Translations under genes and position numbers: made by a program
Part shown: piece by piece, positions 27,379 to 34,824 of the stretch
Layout of the letters: each line of letters starts with the position of its first letter
Numbering within the stretch: position 1 is the stretch's first letter
Notes under the pieces: generated by a model
Told to the model about the DNA's origin: nothing
Seen by the model: the letters and a program-made list of their open reading frames with translations, nothing else
Databases searched by the model: none
Origin: CAVQDV01 sp963711375
GTDB taxonomy: Bacteria > Pseudomonadota > Gammaproteobacteria > Coxiellales > Coxiellaceae
Direction: 5' to 3'
Assembly (NCBI GenBank): GCA_963711375.1
Contig: CAVQDV010000005.1
Coordinates: forward strand, 1,674,001-1,738,000
DNA: 64,000 bases

Positions 27379-28782
27379 TTATTTATTAGAATGCCTATGT
27401 TTCTTATGCACGGCAGCCTTTTTAGCATGCGAAGCATGAGTTTTTTTGGCAGAGGCCTTATGATGCTTGCTTTTAGTTTTTTCATGATGAGCAGCGCTAG
27501 TGTGCGAATGTTTTTTCGCAGACTTATGTGCCACAGCAGAATGATGTGCCTTCACCGGTTTTTTAGCAAGTTCATGACTTTTGTGCTTTGCATGAACGCT
27601 GTCAGTATGCTTAACTTTTGCAGCCCTATGATCAGAATGAGTTGAATCTGCATGCTTGGTCTTCGTTGCAGATGGATGTTCTTCAGGCTTAGCTTCAGCT
27701 TTATGAGCTACTACAGCAGCATCAACATGCGCATTCTTGGCTTCAGCCTTATGATCAACAGGAGCAGCAGTCTTAACTACAGGAGCAGGGGTCTTAACTA
27801 CAGGAACAGCGGTCTTAACTACAGGCGCAGAAGTAAGCACCTTTGCATCCTTCAAGTTCGCTTGCAGCACAGGAAGTTTGTCGACTGGCACCAATAAATA
27901 CTTAGTATGCTTCGAAATAGGTGCACTTGCGCTCTTAATACCAGGATTCAAGTTCTGAATCGTTTTAGTATCAGAATCTGAAAGCTTAGCCACGTCAGCC
28001 AAGTTAATTTTCTTATCGACCTTAACGGCACCGAAGTAGGCCTTATTCGCAACCGGTTCCAAGTGCATATTATAACGTTGCGGATTTTCAATAATGGTCG
28101 CCAGAGCCAATAACTTAGGCACATACTCTTCCGTTTGCTTTGGCAAATGGAGGCTCCAAAAGTTAGTCGGCAAATGACGCTTCAGGTTTTTCTGAATTGC
28201 GTTTTCCACAGTACCCTGACCGGCATTATAAGCCGCCAATGCGAGGGGCCAGCTGCCAAAAGTGCGATGCAAGTAGGCCAAATACTTTAAAGCGGCATCG
28301 GTAGAGGCAATAACATTACGTCGGCCATTGGCACCCCAAGCCTTGAGACCAAGACCCGAAGCCGTGTCAGGCATCATCTGCCAAAGGCCTGTAGCGCCCA
28401 CATTTGAGCTCTCAAAGGGCACGTAGCTGCTCTCTACCATAGGCAGTAGGGCAAGCTCGGCAGGCATGTGGCGCTTGCGAAGCTGTTGATACACATAATA
28501 GATGTATGGCTGCGCATTATGCGTTAGCTCAGTAATATAATCCTGATGCTTTTGAAACCAATGGATTTCTGCCGTAACGCTAGATTGCTCCGTAGCGGCT
28601 GGCTCGTTCATCTTATAGTTATAAGACAAAGCCTGCCAGAGACTGGAGGGTTTACCAAAAGGCAGGTTCCAAATGCCAGCGGAAATTGTGTCTGAATACA
28701 GAGACTTATCCGCAAGGAACACGGCAATTGATATACATAGAACGGTTGCGAAAGCTGATTTAATCGATAGTTTTTTTTGCAT
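27379..28782 (-). CDS. Membrane-bound lytic murein transglycosylase (MltD-like) with His/Lys/Ala-rich tail
   Basis: A 467-residue exported protein from the ATG at 28782 (an upstream TTG would add seven residues without making a better signal). Signal/anchor: residues 8-26. The SLT domain spans ~105-230, with catalytic Glu in LLPMVESSYVPFESS, then GATGLWQMMPDTASGLGL and LALAAYNAGQGTVENAI, as in MltD, which cleaves glycan strands to 1,6-anhydromuropeptides. After ~residue 315 the protein becomes a low-complexity tail: three PVVKT repeats, then ~130 residues dominated by His, Lys, Ala and Ser. LysM domains usual for MltD are not obvious; the ~230-310 region (IQNLNPGI, YLLVPVDKL) may be a degenerate one. 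Confidence 0.88.
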   Translation of the reverse strand: MQKKLSIKSAFATVLCISIAVFLADKSLYSDTISAGIWNLPFGKPSSLWQALSYNYKMNEPAATEQSSVTAEIHWFQKHQDYITELTHNAQPYIYYVYQQLRKRHMPAELALLPMVESSYVPFESSNVGATGLWQMMPDTASGLGLKAWGANGRRNVIASTDAALKYLAYLHRTFGSWPLALAAYNAGQGTVENAIQKNLKRHLPTNFWSLHLPKQTEEYVPKLLALATIIENPQRYNMHLEPVANKAYFGAVKVDKKINLADVAKLSDSDTKTIQNLNPGIKSASAPISKHTKYLLVPVDKLPVLQANLKDAKVLTSAPVVKTAVPVVKTPAPVVKTAAPVDHKAEAKNAHVDAAVVAHKAEAKPEEHPSATKTKHADSTHSDHRAAKVKHTDSVHAKHKSHELAKKPVKAHHSAVAHKSAKKHSHTSAAHHEKTKSKHHKASAKKTHASHAKKAAVHKKHRHSNK

Positions 28783-28898
28783 AGGATTGAATGGTACTGG
28801 CAATGGGCATATGAATCAATATTGACATTTGGCTAACATTTGATCTAGTTTTGTCTCAAAGTGTCGTTCTAGGCCCTGTATATGATAATATCATTGGC

Positions 28899-29630
28899 AT
28901 GGAAAACGTCCAAATAATGAGTGAGAAATGGTTTCAAAGCCCACCCGGGTCGCTGTTGCTGACTCTTGAAAAAGAGCAGCTTCAGCGCATGTTATCGGAA
29001 CAGTTTGGTGATGTGCTAGTGCAATTAGGTGGACCAATTAATGGTTTATTTACCATTCCAAGTCCCATTGTTCATCGAATTACGATTGGACAAGGTACTT
29101 GCCCGATTCGTGGTATACCCTTTGTGACGGCGAATTATAATGAATTACCTCTGCGACCTGATAGTGTTGATATTATTGTTTGCATGCACGTGCTCGAATT
29201 TCTCGATGATCCTTCTCTATTAATTGATCAAATGTACGAAGCACTTGTTCCGCAAGGGCAGCTTGTGATTATTGGATTTAACCCGATGAGTCTTTGGGGA
29301 CTTGCCCAATATTTTAATAAAAGCCAAGAATTTCCGTGGGGAGGAAATTTCCATTCCCAAACCCATATTAAAACCTTATTGCAAAAAACAGGCTATAGTA
29401 TTTTGGCCAAAAAGACCTTATGCTTCCGCCCGCCGATCCAAAATCGAAAATTGTGGCACAGCCTCCTCGTTATGGAACCGCTTGGGCAATTTTTAGTGCC
29501 CGATCTTGGTGGTGTTTATTTTTTATCAGCTCGGAAAAAAGTATTTGGTATGAATCCAATCATCGAACGTGCTATAAACCAACGTCTTATCCATGCTTGT
29601 CCAGAACCTATGACACGGAGTTTTCCATGA
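28899..29630 (+). CDS. SAM-dependent methyltransferase, YafS-like
   Basis: A class I methyltransferase of the Methyltransf_11 type, ~243 residues from the ATG at 28899 (28917, MSEKWFQSPPGS, is equally possible; no good Shine-Dalgarno at either). Motifs: VDIIVCMHVLEFLDDPSLL (post-I/II region), LVPQGQLVIIGFNPMSLWGL (motif III) and the C-terminal DLGGVYFLSARKKVFGMNPI typical of YafS. The order methyltransferase-rnhA-dnaQ is the same as E. coli yafS-rnhA-dnaQ. It overlaps rnhA by 4 nt (ATGA), implying translational coupling. Substrate unknown. Confidence 0.87.
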   Translation: MENVQIMSEKWFQSPPGSLLLTLEKEQLQRMLSEQFGDVLVQLGGPINGLFTIPSPIVHRITIGQGTCPIRGIPFVTANYNELPLRPDSVDIIVCMHVLEFLDDPSLLIDQMYEALVPQGQLVIIGFNPMSLWGLAQYFNKSQEFPWGGNFHSQTHIKTLLQKTGYSILAKKTLCFRPPIQNRKLWHSLLVMEPLGQFLVPDLGGVYFLSARKKVFGMNPIIERAINQRLIHACPEPMTRSFP

Positions 29631-30085
29631 AGCCAGAAGTTGAAATTTTTACGGATGGTGCCTGTCGTGGAAATCCAGGGCCTGGTGGTTGGGGTGCTTT
29701 GCTGCGTTATCAGAATAGAGAAAAAAAAATTTATGGAGCAGAAAGGGAAACCACGAATAATCGCATGGAATTAACCGCTGCCATTGAGGCCTTATCCTCG
29801 TTAAAGAAATCTTGTACCGTAACGATCACGACAGACTCCCAATATGTGCGTCGAGGTATGACAGAATGGTTAAAGCAGTGGAAGGCCCGAGAATGGAAAA
29901 CTGCCGATAAAAAACCTGTGAAAAATAAGGATCTGTGGCAGGTGCTCGATGAATTAGTGATTCAACATCATGTAAAATGGCACTGGGTGAAAGGGCATAG
30001 CGGCCACGTTGAAAATGAAATTGCCGATTCCTTGGCGAATCAGGCCATCGACGAATTTTTATCCAAGGGTAGGGGTTTAGAATGA
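29627..30085 (+). CDS. rnhA: Ribonuclease HI
   Basis: 152 residues, the standard RNase HI size; it degrades the RNA strand of RNA-DNA hybrids (R-loops, primers). All four catalytic acids are visible: Asp in FTDGACRGNPGPGGWG, Glu in NNRMELTAAIEAL, Asp in TTDSQYVRRG and Asp in ENEIADSLANQA; the catalytic-site His lies in GHSGH. The frame is open upstream inside the methyltransferase gene, but the ATG at 29627, overlapping the previous stop as ATGA, gives the canonical N-terminus. It also overlaps dnaQ by 4 nt, so three genes form a coupled operon. Confidence 0.96.
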   Translation: MKPEVEIFTDGACRGNPGPGGWGALLRYQNREKKIYGAERETTNNRMELTAAIEALSSLKKSCTVTITTDSQYVRRGMTEWLKQWKAREWKTADKKPVKNKDLWQVLDELVIQHHVKWHWVKGHSGHVENEIADSLANQAIDEFLSKGRGLE

Positions 30086-30780
30086 GACAAATAGTACTCG
30101 ATACAGAAACCACTGGTTTATCTCCTGAGCAGGGGCACCGAATTATCGAAGTAGGGTGCTTGGAATTAATTAATCGTAAAATAACCGGCAATAATTTTCA
30201 TATTTACATTAATCCACAACGTCCCGTAGACGCTGGTGCTGAAGCTATTCATGGGCTCACGACAGAATTTTTATCCGACAAACCCATCTTTTCCGCTGTA
30301 GCGAAGGATTTTATTGAATTTATTAAGGGTGCTGAATTGATCATTCATAATGCGCCTTTTGATGTGGGCTTCATTAATTATGAATTTAAACTGCTGGGGA
30401 AATCCTTTCCGCCAGTAAGGGAATATTGCACGATTATTGATACTCTTGCCTTGGCTCGAAGCAAGCACCCCGGTATGCATAATAATTTGGATGCATTATG
30501 CAAACGCTATAATGTTGATAACTCCAATCGGGATTTGCACGGGGCATTATTGGATGCGCAATTATTAGCGCAAATTTATTTATTAATGACGGGTGGGCAG
30601 CGGCAATTATTTGAGAACAACGAAAATCAATCTAAGCAAACTCGCCAAGAACGAGTGACGGAACTAGTAAAAAAAGGGTCCCCCCTTCCCATTATTGCTG
30701 CGACGAAAGATGAATTAAAAGAGCATGCGGAATTTTTGCAAAAAATGCAGAAACGTGGAGCTTGTGTGTGGCTAGAATAA
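30082..30780 (+). CDS. dnaQ: DNA polymerase III epsilon subunit (3'-5' proofreading exonuclease)
   Basis: A 232-residue DEDDh exonuclease that proofreads in the Pol III core. Exo I LDTETTGLS, Exo II IHNAPFDVGFINYEF and Exo III DLHGALLDAQLLAQIYLLM are intact. A ~45-residue C-terminal extension (residues ~180-232) provides the alpha-subunit binding tail, as in E. coli DnaQ. ATGA overlap with rnhA. A bidirectional terminator follows immediately. Identity is secure. Confidence 0.96.
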   Translation: MRQIVLDTETTGLSPEQGHRIIEVGCLELINRKITGNNFHIYINPQRPVDAGAEAIHGLTTEFLSDKPIFSAVAKDFIEFIKGAELIIHNAPFDVGFINYEFKLLGKSFPPVREYCTIIDTLALARSKHPGMHNNLDALCKRYNVDNSNRDLHGALLDAQLLAQIYLLMTGGQRQLFENNENQSKQTRQERVTELVKKGSPLPIIAATKDELKEHAEFLQKMQKRGACVWLE

Positions 30781-30781
30781 A

Positions 30782-30808
30782 AAAAGCCCGAATAAATTCG
30801 GGCTCTTT
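30782..30808. terminator. Bidirectional terminator between dnaQ and beta-barrel array
   Basis: AAAGCCCGAA and TTCGGGCTCTTT flank a short loop, between the convergent dnaQ and barrel genes. Confidence 0.8.
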
Positions 30809-30823
30809 ATATTTTATAAGCAC

Positions 30824-31504
30824 TTAAAAGAAGTAGCTTACACCAAGATTGATAAGATTTGTCCAACGAGTTGGATTCTGAACAGAACCATTCAAAAGGC
30901 CTGTATTGCTGCCAGGAACGGTCTTATAAGAACGTGTCCAGCCTAAAGCATGGTAGCTTAATCCAACACGGAAGTGATCACTAACTTGATAATCAAGCCC
31001 AACGATGCCCTGAAAAGCCATGTTATTGGAACTGGCGCTCCAGTTAGCATTATTGTTAGGGTTCAGGTTGCCTGCAATAACAGCTCTTGACCAGGTATAC
31101 AGATAACCAATACCAGCACCTACATAAGGAATAAAGTTGCTGTTGAAATTAAAGTCGTAATAGCCGTTCAACAATACGTCTGTCAGTTCAAGCTGGCCAA
31201 ATGAAACCGTACCACGACCGAAAGCGATTGGAAGAGCGAGATTACGGAATCTGCCCGAAGCATCAACACCTAAATAAGTGCCAGCAAGCTCAAGACGAAC
31301 GCTGTTGTAACGATAACCAACACCAAGCCCAGCATTCCAGCCGGTTGTATCATAAGGCTCGGGAGTCGCGAAAAAGTCTACGCCACCATTAGCATTTACA
31401 TAAAAGCCTTGAATGACTGGTGGTGGTGCCTCAGGGCCTCCGGCCAGTGCAGAAGTTGCCAGCAGCAAAGCGGCGCCGCCCACGAAGTATTTAAAATTAT
31501 GCAT
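30824..31504 (-). CDS. Outer membrane beta-barrel protein, NFKYLVGG family (array member 1)
   Basis: 226 residues; signal peptide HNFKYFVGGAALLLATSALA then GGPEAPPP. Family blocks GFYVNANGGVDFF, GWNAGLGVGYRY, NGYYDFNFNSNFIPYVGAG, MAFQGIVGLDYQVSDHFRVG, LSYHALGW and the C-terminal INLGVSYFF predict an eight-stranded outer membrane barrel. Inter-strand loops differ strongly from the neighbours while strands are conserved, the pattern of surface antigens. The gap to the next array gene upstream is ~70 nt with a hairpin and no shared promoter block, so it may depend on read-through. Function unknown. Confidence 0.86.
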   Translation of the reverse strand: MHNFKYFVGGAALLLATSALAGGPEAPPPVIQGFYVNANGGVDFFATPEPYDTTGWNAGLGVGYRYNSVRLELAGTYLGVDASGRFRNLALPIAFGRGTVSFGQLELTDVLLNGYYDFNFNSNFIPYVGAGIGYLYTWSRAVIAGNLNPNNNANWSASSNNMAFQGIVGLDYQVSDHFRVGLSYHALGWTRSYKTVPGSNTGLLNGSVQNPTRWTNLINLGVSYFF

Positions 31505-31527
31505 AGATTGTCCCTCTTTTTATGCAA

Positions 31528-31554
31528 GATACCCAGCCTTTTGCAAGGCTGGGC
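31528..31554 (-). terminator. Hairpin between barrel array members
   Basis: CCCAGCC and GGCTGGG form a 7-bp or longer GC-rich stem 20-40 nt after the stop of the gene at 31575-32273. It lacks a clean T tract, so it may only attenuate. Confidence 0.5.
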
Positions 31555-31574
31555 ATTAAGTATCACCCAATCGA

Positions 31575-32273
31575 TTAGAAAAAGAATGTAACACTTAGGT
31601 TAAATTGACTATCAAGTGTATTTGCTCTCGAGAAAACGTTGTTATTGATAATAGCGTTGTTCACGAGTCTTCCGAAATCTGGTGGTGAAGCTAAGACGGC
31701 ATTATAATTTATGCCAATCGCAACTGCATCGGTAACTTTAAAGTCAACTCCGAGGATCCCTTGAACGGTTACATCATTACCGTCTAAGTCCCAAGTGCGA
31801 TTAAATGTGTTGTTAGCGTTACCCGTAATGGTAAGGCTCGCCCAATCATTTTCCCAGCCAAGACCGATACCGACGTAAGGAACAAATCGGCTTCCAAAGT
31901 CGAAGTCATAAAGTAAATTTCCGAACACTGTTAAGGTCTCTGAAGGGCTGAATCCGGATACTCCAGTACCACCAACGGGGCCGTTAACTGTAAAAAGTGC
32001 AGCATTTTGGTAGAATGTTCTAACCGTATGACGAACATAGGTTCCTTCAAGTTCTAAACGGATATTGTCCCAGCGATAGCCAAGGGCGCCGCCAAGATCA
32101 TAGCCTGCAGACCAGTAGGGATTGGAAGTGCTCAATAGACTTGCGCCACCATGTCCGCTAACATAGAAGCCGGAGTGAGACGCGGGTTCTGGAGCTACTT
32201 CAGGGCCTCCAGCCAATGCAGAAGTTGCTAGTACCAACGCGGCACCGCCAACTAGATATTTGAAATTGAACAT
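31575..32273 (-). CDS. Outer membrane beta-barrel protein, NFKYLVGG family (array member 2)
   Basis: 232 residues from the ATG at 32273; the frame continues eight residues upstream, but the Shine-Dalgarno AGAGGA sits 8 nt before 32273 and the family's conserved start is M(F/Y)NFKYLVGG. The signal peptide ends TSALA, then GGPEVAPEP. Conserved strands: GFYVSGHGGASLL, GYDLGGALGYRW, LLYDFDFGSRFVPYVGIG, VTVQGILGVDFKVTDAVAIG. The last strand reads FNLSVTFFF, a divergent but still aromatic-ending strand. It is the most diverged member of the array. Function unknown. Confidence 0.86.
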   Translation of the reverse strand: MFNFKYLVGGAALVLATSALAGGPEVAPEPASHSGFYVSGHGGASLLSTSNPYWSAGYDLGGALGYRWDNIRLELEGTYVRHTVRTFYQNAALFTVNGPVGGTGVSGFSPSETLTVFGNLLYDFDFGSRFVPYVGIGLGWENDWASLTITGNANNTFNRTWDLDGNDVTVQGILGVDFKVTDAVAIGINYNAVLASPPDFGRLVNNAIINNNVFSRANTLDSQFNLSVTFFF

Positions 32274-32340
32274 AGTGTTTTTCCTCTTTTTTTTCAAAGT
32301 CCAACGAGAGAATTAAAATCTTAGCTTTAAAGCATTAGAG

Positions 32341-32382
32341 TGTAAATAGTGGGAAAAGGTAAAAAATTATCATAAAACAAGA
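32341..32382 (-). promoter_or_regulatory. Shared upstream block of the beta-barrel family, copy 2
   Basis: Begins TGTAAATAGTGGGAAAAGGT (plus-strand reading) and continues with AAAAAATTATCATAAAAC. It lies 68 nt upstream of the 32273 start codon and nearly matches the block at 33319-33360. Confidence 0.5.
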
Positions 32383-32401
32383 ATTTCCAAGAATTTTGGA
32401 T

Positions 32402-32442
32402 AAAAAAAAGCCCGGGCTCTTGCGAGGCCGGGCTTTTTCATC
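32402..32442 (-). terminator. Terminator of barrel array member 3
   Basis: On the minus strand GAAAAAGCCCGGCC...GAGCCCGGGCTTTTTTTT forms a GC stem followed by a T8 tract, just after the stop at 32453. Confidence 0.82.
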
Positions 32443-32452
32443 GATCTAACGA

Positions 32453-33256
32453 TTAAAAGAAGTAGCTTAAGCCCAAGTTGATCTTGTTTTCGAAGAGGAA
32501 ATTATTGTTATTTCCAGTTCCGTTTCCGTTTCCGAAGACAAAATTGTTCACACCGTTAACAGTAAACACGCGGTTATTGTTATTACCGCCGGTTATGCCT
32601 ACAGCGTGGTAAGCTATTCCTAAACGAACGTTGTCTGTGATTTTGTAATCAAGACCCAATACGCCTTGGAACGCAAAGCCATTTCTTGTCCAGGTGGTGT
32701 TAAATCCACCGTTAGCAGCAACTGGGAAAAAGTTGAAGCGCGACTGAGTTTGTCCCCAACCAAGACCAAGACCAACATAAGGAACAAAGTTGTTACCCAT
32801 GTCGAAGTCATAGTAGCCATTTGCCAATACGGTTACGATCTCTAGATCATTCACATTTAATGTTCCAGCAACAAAAGGACCATTAACAGCAATAAATAGG
32901 TTACGAGCATTGCCGTTAGCAGAATGTTGCATATAAGAACCTTCTACTTCAACACGCCAAGCGTTGAAACGGTAACCGATCGCACCGCCAGCATTCCAAC
33001 CCGCTGTTTGGTAATTGTAGGGAACTTGGAACGCATTAACGCCATTAACCGCTATAAATCCGTTTCCGTTTACCAAAGCACCGTTGTTGAAGTTGTTGTT
33101 GTTATTGTAGTTAGCTAAAAGGCTTAAACCACCGTTTACGCCAATGTAGAAACCAGAATTTTCAACGGGAGCAGGTGGCAGTTCTGGGCCGCCCGCAATA
33201 GCAGAAGTTGCTAAGACGAGTGCAGCACCGCCGACCAGATATTTAAAATTATACAT
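32453..33256 (-). CDS. Outer membrane beta-barrel protein, NFKYLVGG family (array member 3)
   Basis: 267 residues from the ATG at 33256, chosen because M-YNFKYLVGG matches the family start and AAGAGGA lies 6-7 nt upstream; the frame is open 34 codons further but that part is non-coding in character. The signal peptide ends TSAIA, then GGPELPP. It is the longest member because of Asn-rich loops (NNNNFNNGALVNGNG near residue 50, GNGNGTGNNNN near the end). Strands GWNAGGAIGYRFNAW, NGYYDFDMGNNFVPYVGLG, FAFQGVLGLDYKITDNVRLG and the terminal INLGLSYFF. Its C-terminal half is nearly identical to the broken copy at 33433-33924, so gene conversion or recent duplication is likely. Confidence 0.87.
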   Translation of the reverse strand: MYNFKYLVGGAALVLATSAIAGGPELPPAPVENSGFYIGVNGGLSLLANYNNNNNFNNGALVNGNGFIAVNGVNAFQVPYNYQTAGWNAGGAIGYRFNAWRVEVEGSYMQHSANGNARNLFIAVNGPFVAGTLNVNDLEIVTVLANGYYDFDMGNNFVPYVGLGLGWGQTQSRFNFFPVAANGGFNTTWTRNGFAFQGVLGLDYKITDNVRLGIAYHAVGITGGNNNNRVFTVNGVNNFVFGNGNGTGNNNNFLFENKINLGLSYFF

Positions 33257-33318
33257 GTTTAATCCTCTTATTAATGTACAAGGAGCGAGATCAAATAATA
33301 ACTTTTTTTTCGAGGGAG

Positions 33319-33360
33319 TGTAAATAGTGCGAAAAGGTAATAAATTATCATAAAACAAGA
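33319..33360 (-). promoter_or_regulatory. Shared upstream block of the beta-barrel family, copy 3
   Basis: Begins TGTAAATAGTGCGAAAAGGT (plus-strand reading) and continues with AATAAATTATCATAAAAC, 63 nt upstream of the 33256 start codon. Confidence 0.5.
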
Positions 33361-33374
33361 ATTTTCAGAGAGTT

Positions 33375-33412
33375 GGAAAAAAAAGGCTCGGGGTCTTGCG
33401 AGCCCGAGCCTT
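33375..33412 (-). terminator. Terminator of the truncated barrel gene
   Basis: Minus-strand stem AAGGCTCGGGCT...CCCCGAGCCTT followed by TTTTTT, 20 nt after the stop at 33433; sequence-related to the terminator at 32402-32442. Confidence 0.8.
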
Positions 33413-33432
33413 AATTGATATCAGATTCACTA

Positions 33433-33924
33433 TTAAAAGAAGTAGCTTAAACCTAAGTTGATTTTGTTTTCGAAGAGGAAACTGTTGTTTCCGTTACCGA
33501 GTACAAAATTAGCGTTGTTAACAGTGATAACACGGTTGTTGTTATTACCGCCAGTAATGCCAATAGCGTGGTAAGCAAGTCCAATACGGCAGTTGTCAGT
33601 GATTTTGTAATCAAGACCCAGTACGCCTTGGAATGCAAAGCCATTTCTCGTCCAGGTGTTGTTGAAACCAGTGTTAGCAGCAGCTGGTATATAGTTGAAG
33701 CGTGACTGAGTTTGTCCCCAACCAAGACCAAGACCAACATAAGGAACAAAGTTGTTACCCATGTCGAAGTCGTAATAGCCATTGGCCAATACAGTTACAA
33801 TTTGAAGGTTATTCAGGCTGTAGAATCCAGCGAATGGAGCAGGAACGACTACGTTACGTGCAGAGTTTTGAGCAGAATGTTGCATATAAGAACCTTCTAC
33901 TTCAAGACGCCAAGCGTTGTAACG
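33433..33924 (-). pseudogene. 5'-truncated beta-barrel gene of the NFKYLVGG family
   Basis: From 33924 the minus strand reads RYNAWRLEVEGSYMQHS and continues to INLGLSYFF, nearly identical to the second two-thirds of the neighbouring gene (which has YRFNAWRVEVEGSYMQHS). The signal peptide and first strands are absent; upstream of the Arg codon the sequence changes abruptly to a terminator hairpin belonging to the next gene. An internal ATG at 33885 would give 150 residues without signal peptide, which could not reach the outer membrane. A deletion fused the end of the gene at 33969-34652 to the middle of this one. Confidence 0.85.
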
Positions 33925-33955
33925 ACCCGAATTTTTTTACGATTCGGGTTTTTTT
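33925..33955. terminator. Hairpin at deletion junction
   Basis: ACCCGAAT at 33925-33932 and ATTCGGGT at 33942-33949 form an 8-bp stem. On the plus strand it is followed by TTTTTT; on the minus strand, where the upstream gene would need it, the T tract is missing and coding sequence of the pseudogene begins. The deletion endpoint appears to have cut at the end of this terminator. Confidence 0.65.
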
Positions 33956-33968
33956 AATTTTTATTAGC

Positions 33969-34652
33969 TTAAAAGAAATAGCTTAGCTCAAGATTGAATT
34001 GGTTTTCAAAGCTAATGAGGCTTCCACCCGTTGCTAATAGTGTTGTGCCGTTGTTTCTTGTAATAGTGAGAGTGTTGTTGCTACCGGAGAAGCCTAAGGC
34101 GTGGTAGCTTAGGCCTATGCGGACGCTATCACTAATTTTATAATCAACCCCAAGAATGCCCTGGAAGGCAAACAGATTTTGGGTGTCATTTACCGTAAGC
34201 GTTGCCGTAGCAGCGGCAGCGGGCGTTAAGCTTATTCTTTGGTAAGCGTGAGCCCAACCAAGACCGGCTCCGACATACGGAACAAAGTTATTGCCGAGGT
34301 CGAAGTCGTAGTAGCCATTTACCATGAGATTCCAGAATTGTAGGGGGCGGGCTGAAATAATTCCAGGAGTCAGAAAGAGGAAGCTGGTTGAGTCCGCAAA
34401 GACGCCATGATTAAAATAATTGCCTGCTAATTCAGCGCGGAAGTTGTTAAAACGATAGCCCACGGCAGCGCCGATATTCCAACCAGAGGTTTGATAAGGA
34501 CTTGCGTCCGCGAGCAGAGCCCAACCGCCATTCGCATTAACGTAGAAGCCTGAATTATTGATTGGAGCTGGAGCTTCATCAGGACCCCCCGCCAGAGCAG
34601 AGCTTGCTAACATGAGTGCGGCCCCGCCGATAAGATATTTAAAGTTATACAT
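33969..34652 (-). CDS. Outer membrane beta-barrel protein, NFKYLVGG family (array member 5)
   Basis: 227 residues; signal peptide YNFKYLIGGAALMLASSALA then GGPDEAPAP. Family strands GFYVNANGGWALL, GWNIGAAVGYRFNNFRAEL, NGYYDFDLGNNFVPYVGAG, FAFQGILGVDYKISDSVRIG, LSYHALGF and the C-terminal FNLELSYFF predict an outer membrane barrel. It is the first gene of the array in transcription order and lies just downstream of tRNA-Pro on the same strand. The loops are again different from its neighbours. Function unknown. Confidence 0.87.
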   Translation of the reverse strand: MYNFKYLIGGAALMLASSALAGGPDEAPAPINNSGFYVNANGGWALLADASPYQTSGWNIGAAVGYRFNNFRAELAGNYFNHGVFADSTSFLFLTPGIISARPLQFWNLMVNGYYDFDLGNNFVPYVGAGLGWAHAYQRISLTPAAAATATLTVNDTQNLFAFQGILGVDYKISDSVRIGLSYHALGFSGSNNTLTITRNNGTTLLATGGSLISFENQFNLELSYFF

Positions 34653-34733
34653 ATATAAATCCCCTTTGTTATGTATTAAATATTAGAGCGCGAATAATAG
34701 TGCTTACGAGAATTGGTGTAAATAGAAATAATA

Positions 34734-34807
34734 TCGGAGTGAGAGGATTCGAACCTCCGGCCCCTGCCTCCCGAAGACAGTGCTCTACCAAGCTGAGCTA
34801 CACTCCG
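34734..34807 (-). tRNA. tRNA-Pro (anticodon CGG)
   Basis: The minus strand folds as a standard cloverleaf: acceptor CGGAGTG/CACTCCG, D arm GCTC...GAGC, anticodon stem CTGTC/GGCAG around loop TTCGGGA (anticodon CGG), T arm GGAGG-TTCGAAT-CCTCT, discriminator A. It closely resembles E. coli proK. The 3' CCA is not encoded, so it must be added post-transcriptionally. It lies between ispB and the barrel array. Confidence 0.95.
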
Positions 34808-34824
34808 TATTTAAAACATGTTAT

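Noticed and set aside
27840..28080. LysM domain in the transglycosylase
   Set aside because: The segment with IQNLNPGI and YLLVPVDKL is reminiscent of LysM but too degenerate to claim without a profile search.
29420..29626. N-terminal extension of rnhA into the methyltransferase gene
   Set aside because: The ATG at 29627 gives the canonical RNase HI N-terminus and an ATGA overlap; the extension has no similarity to the family.
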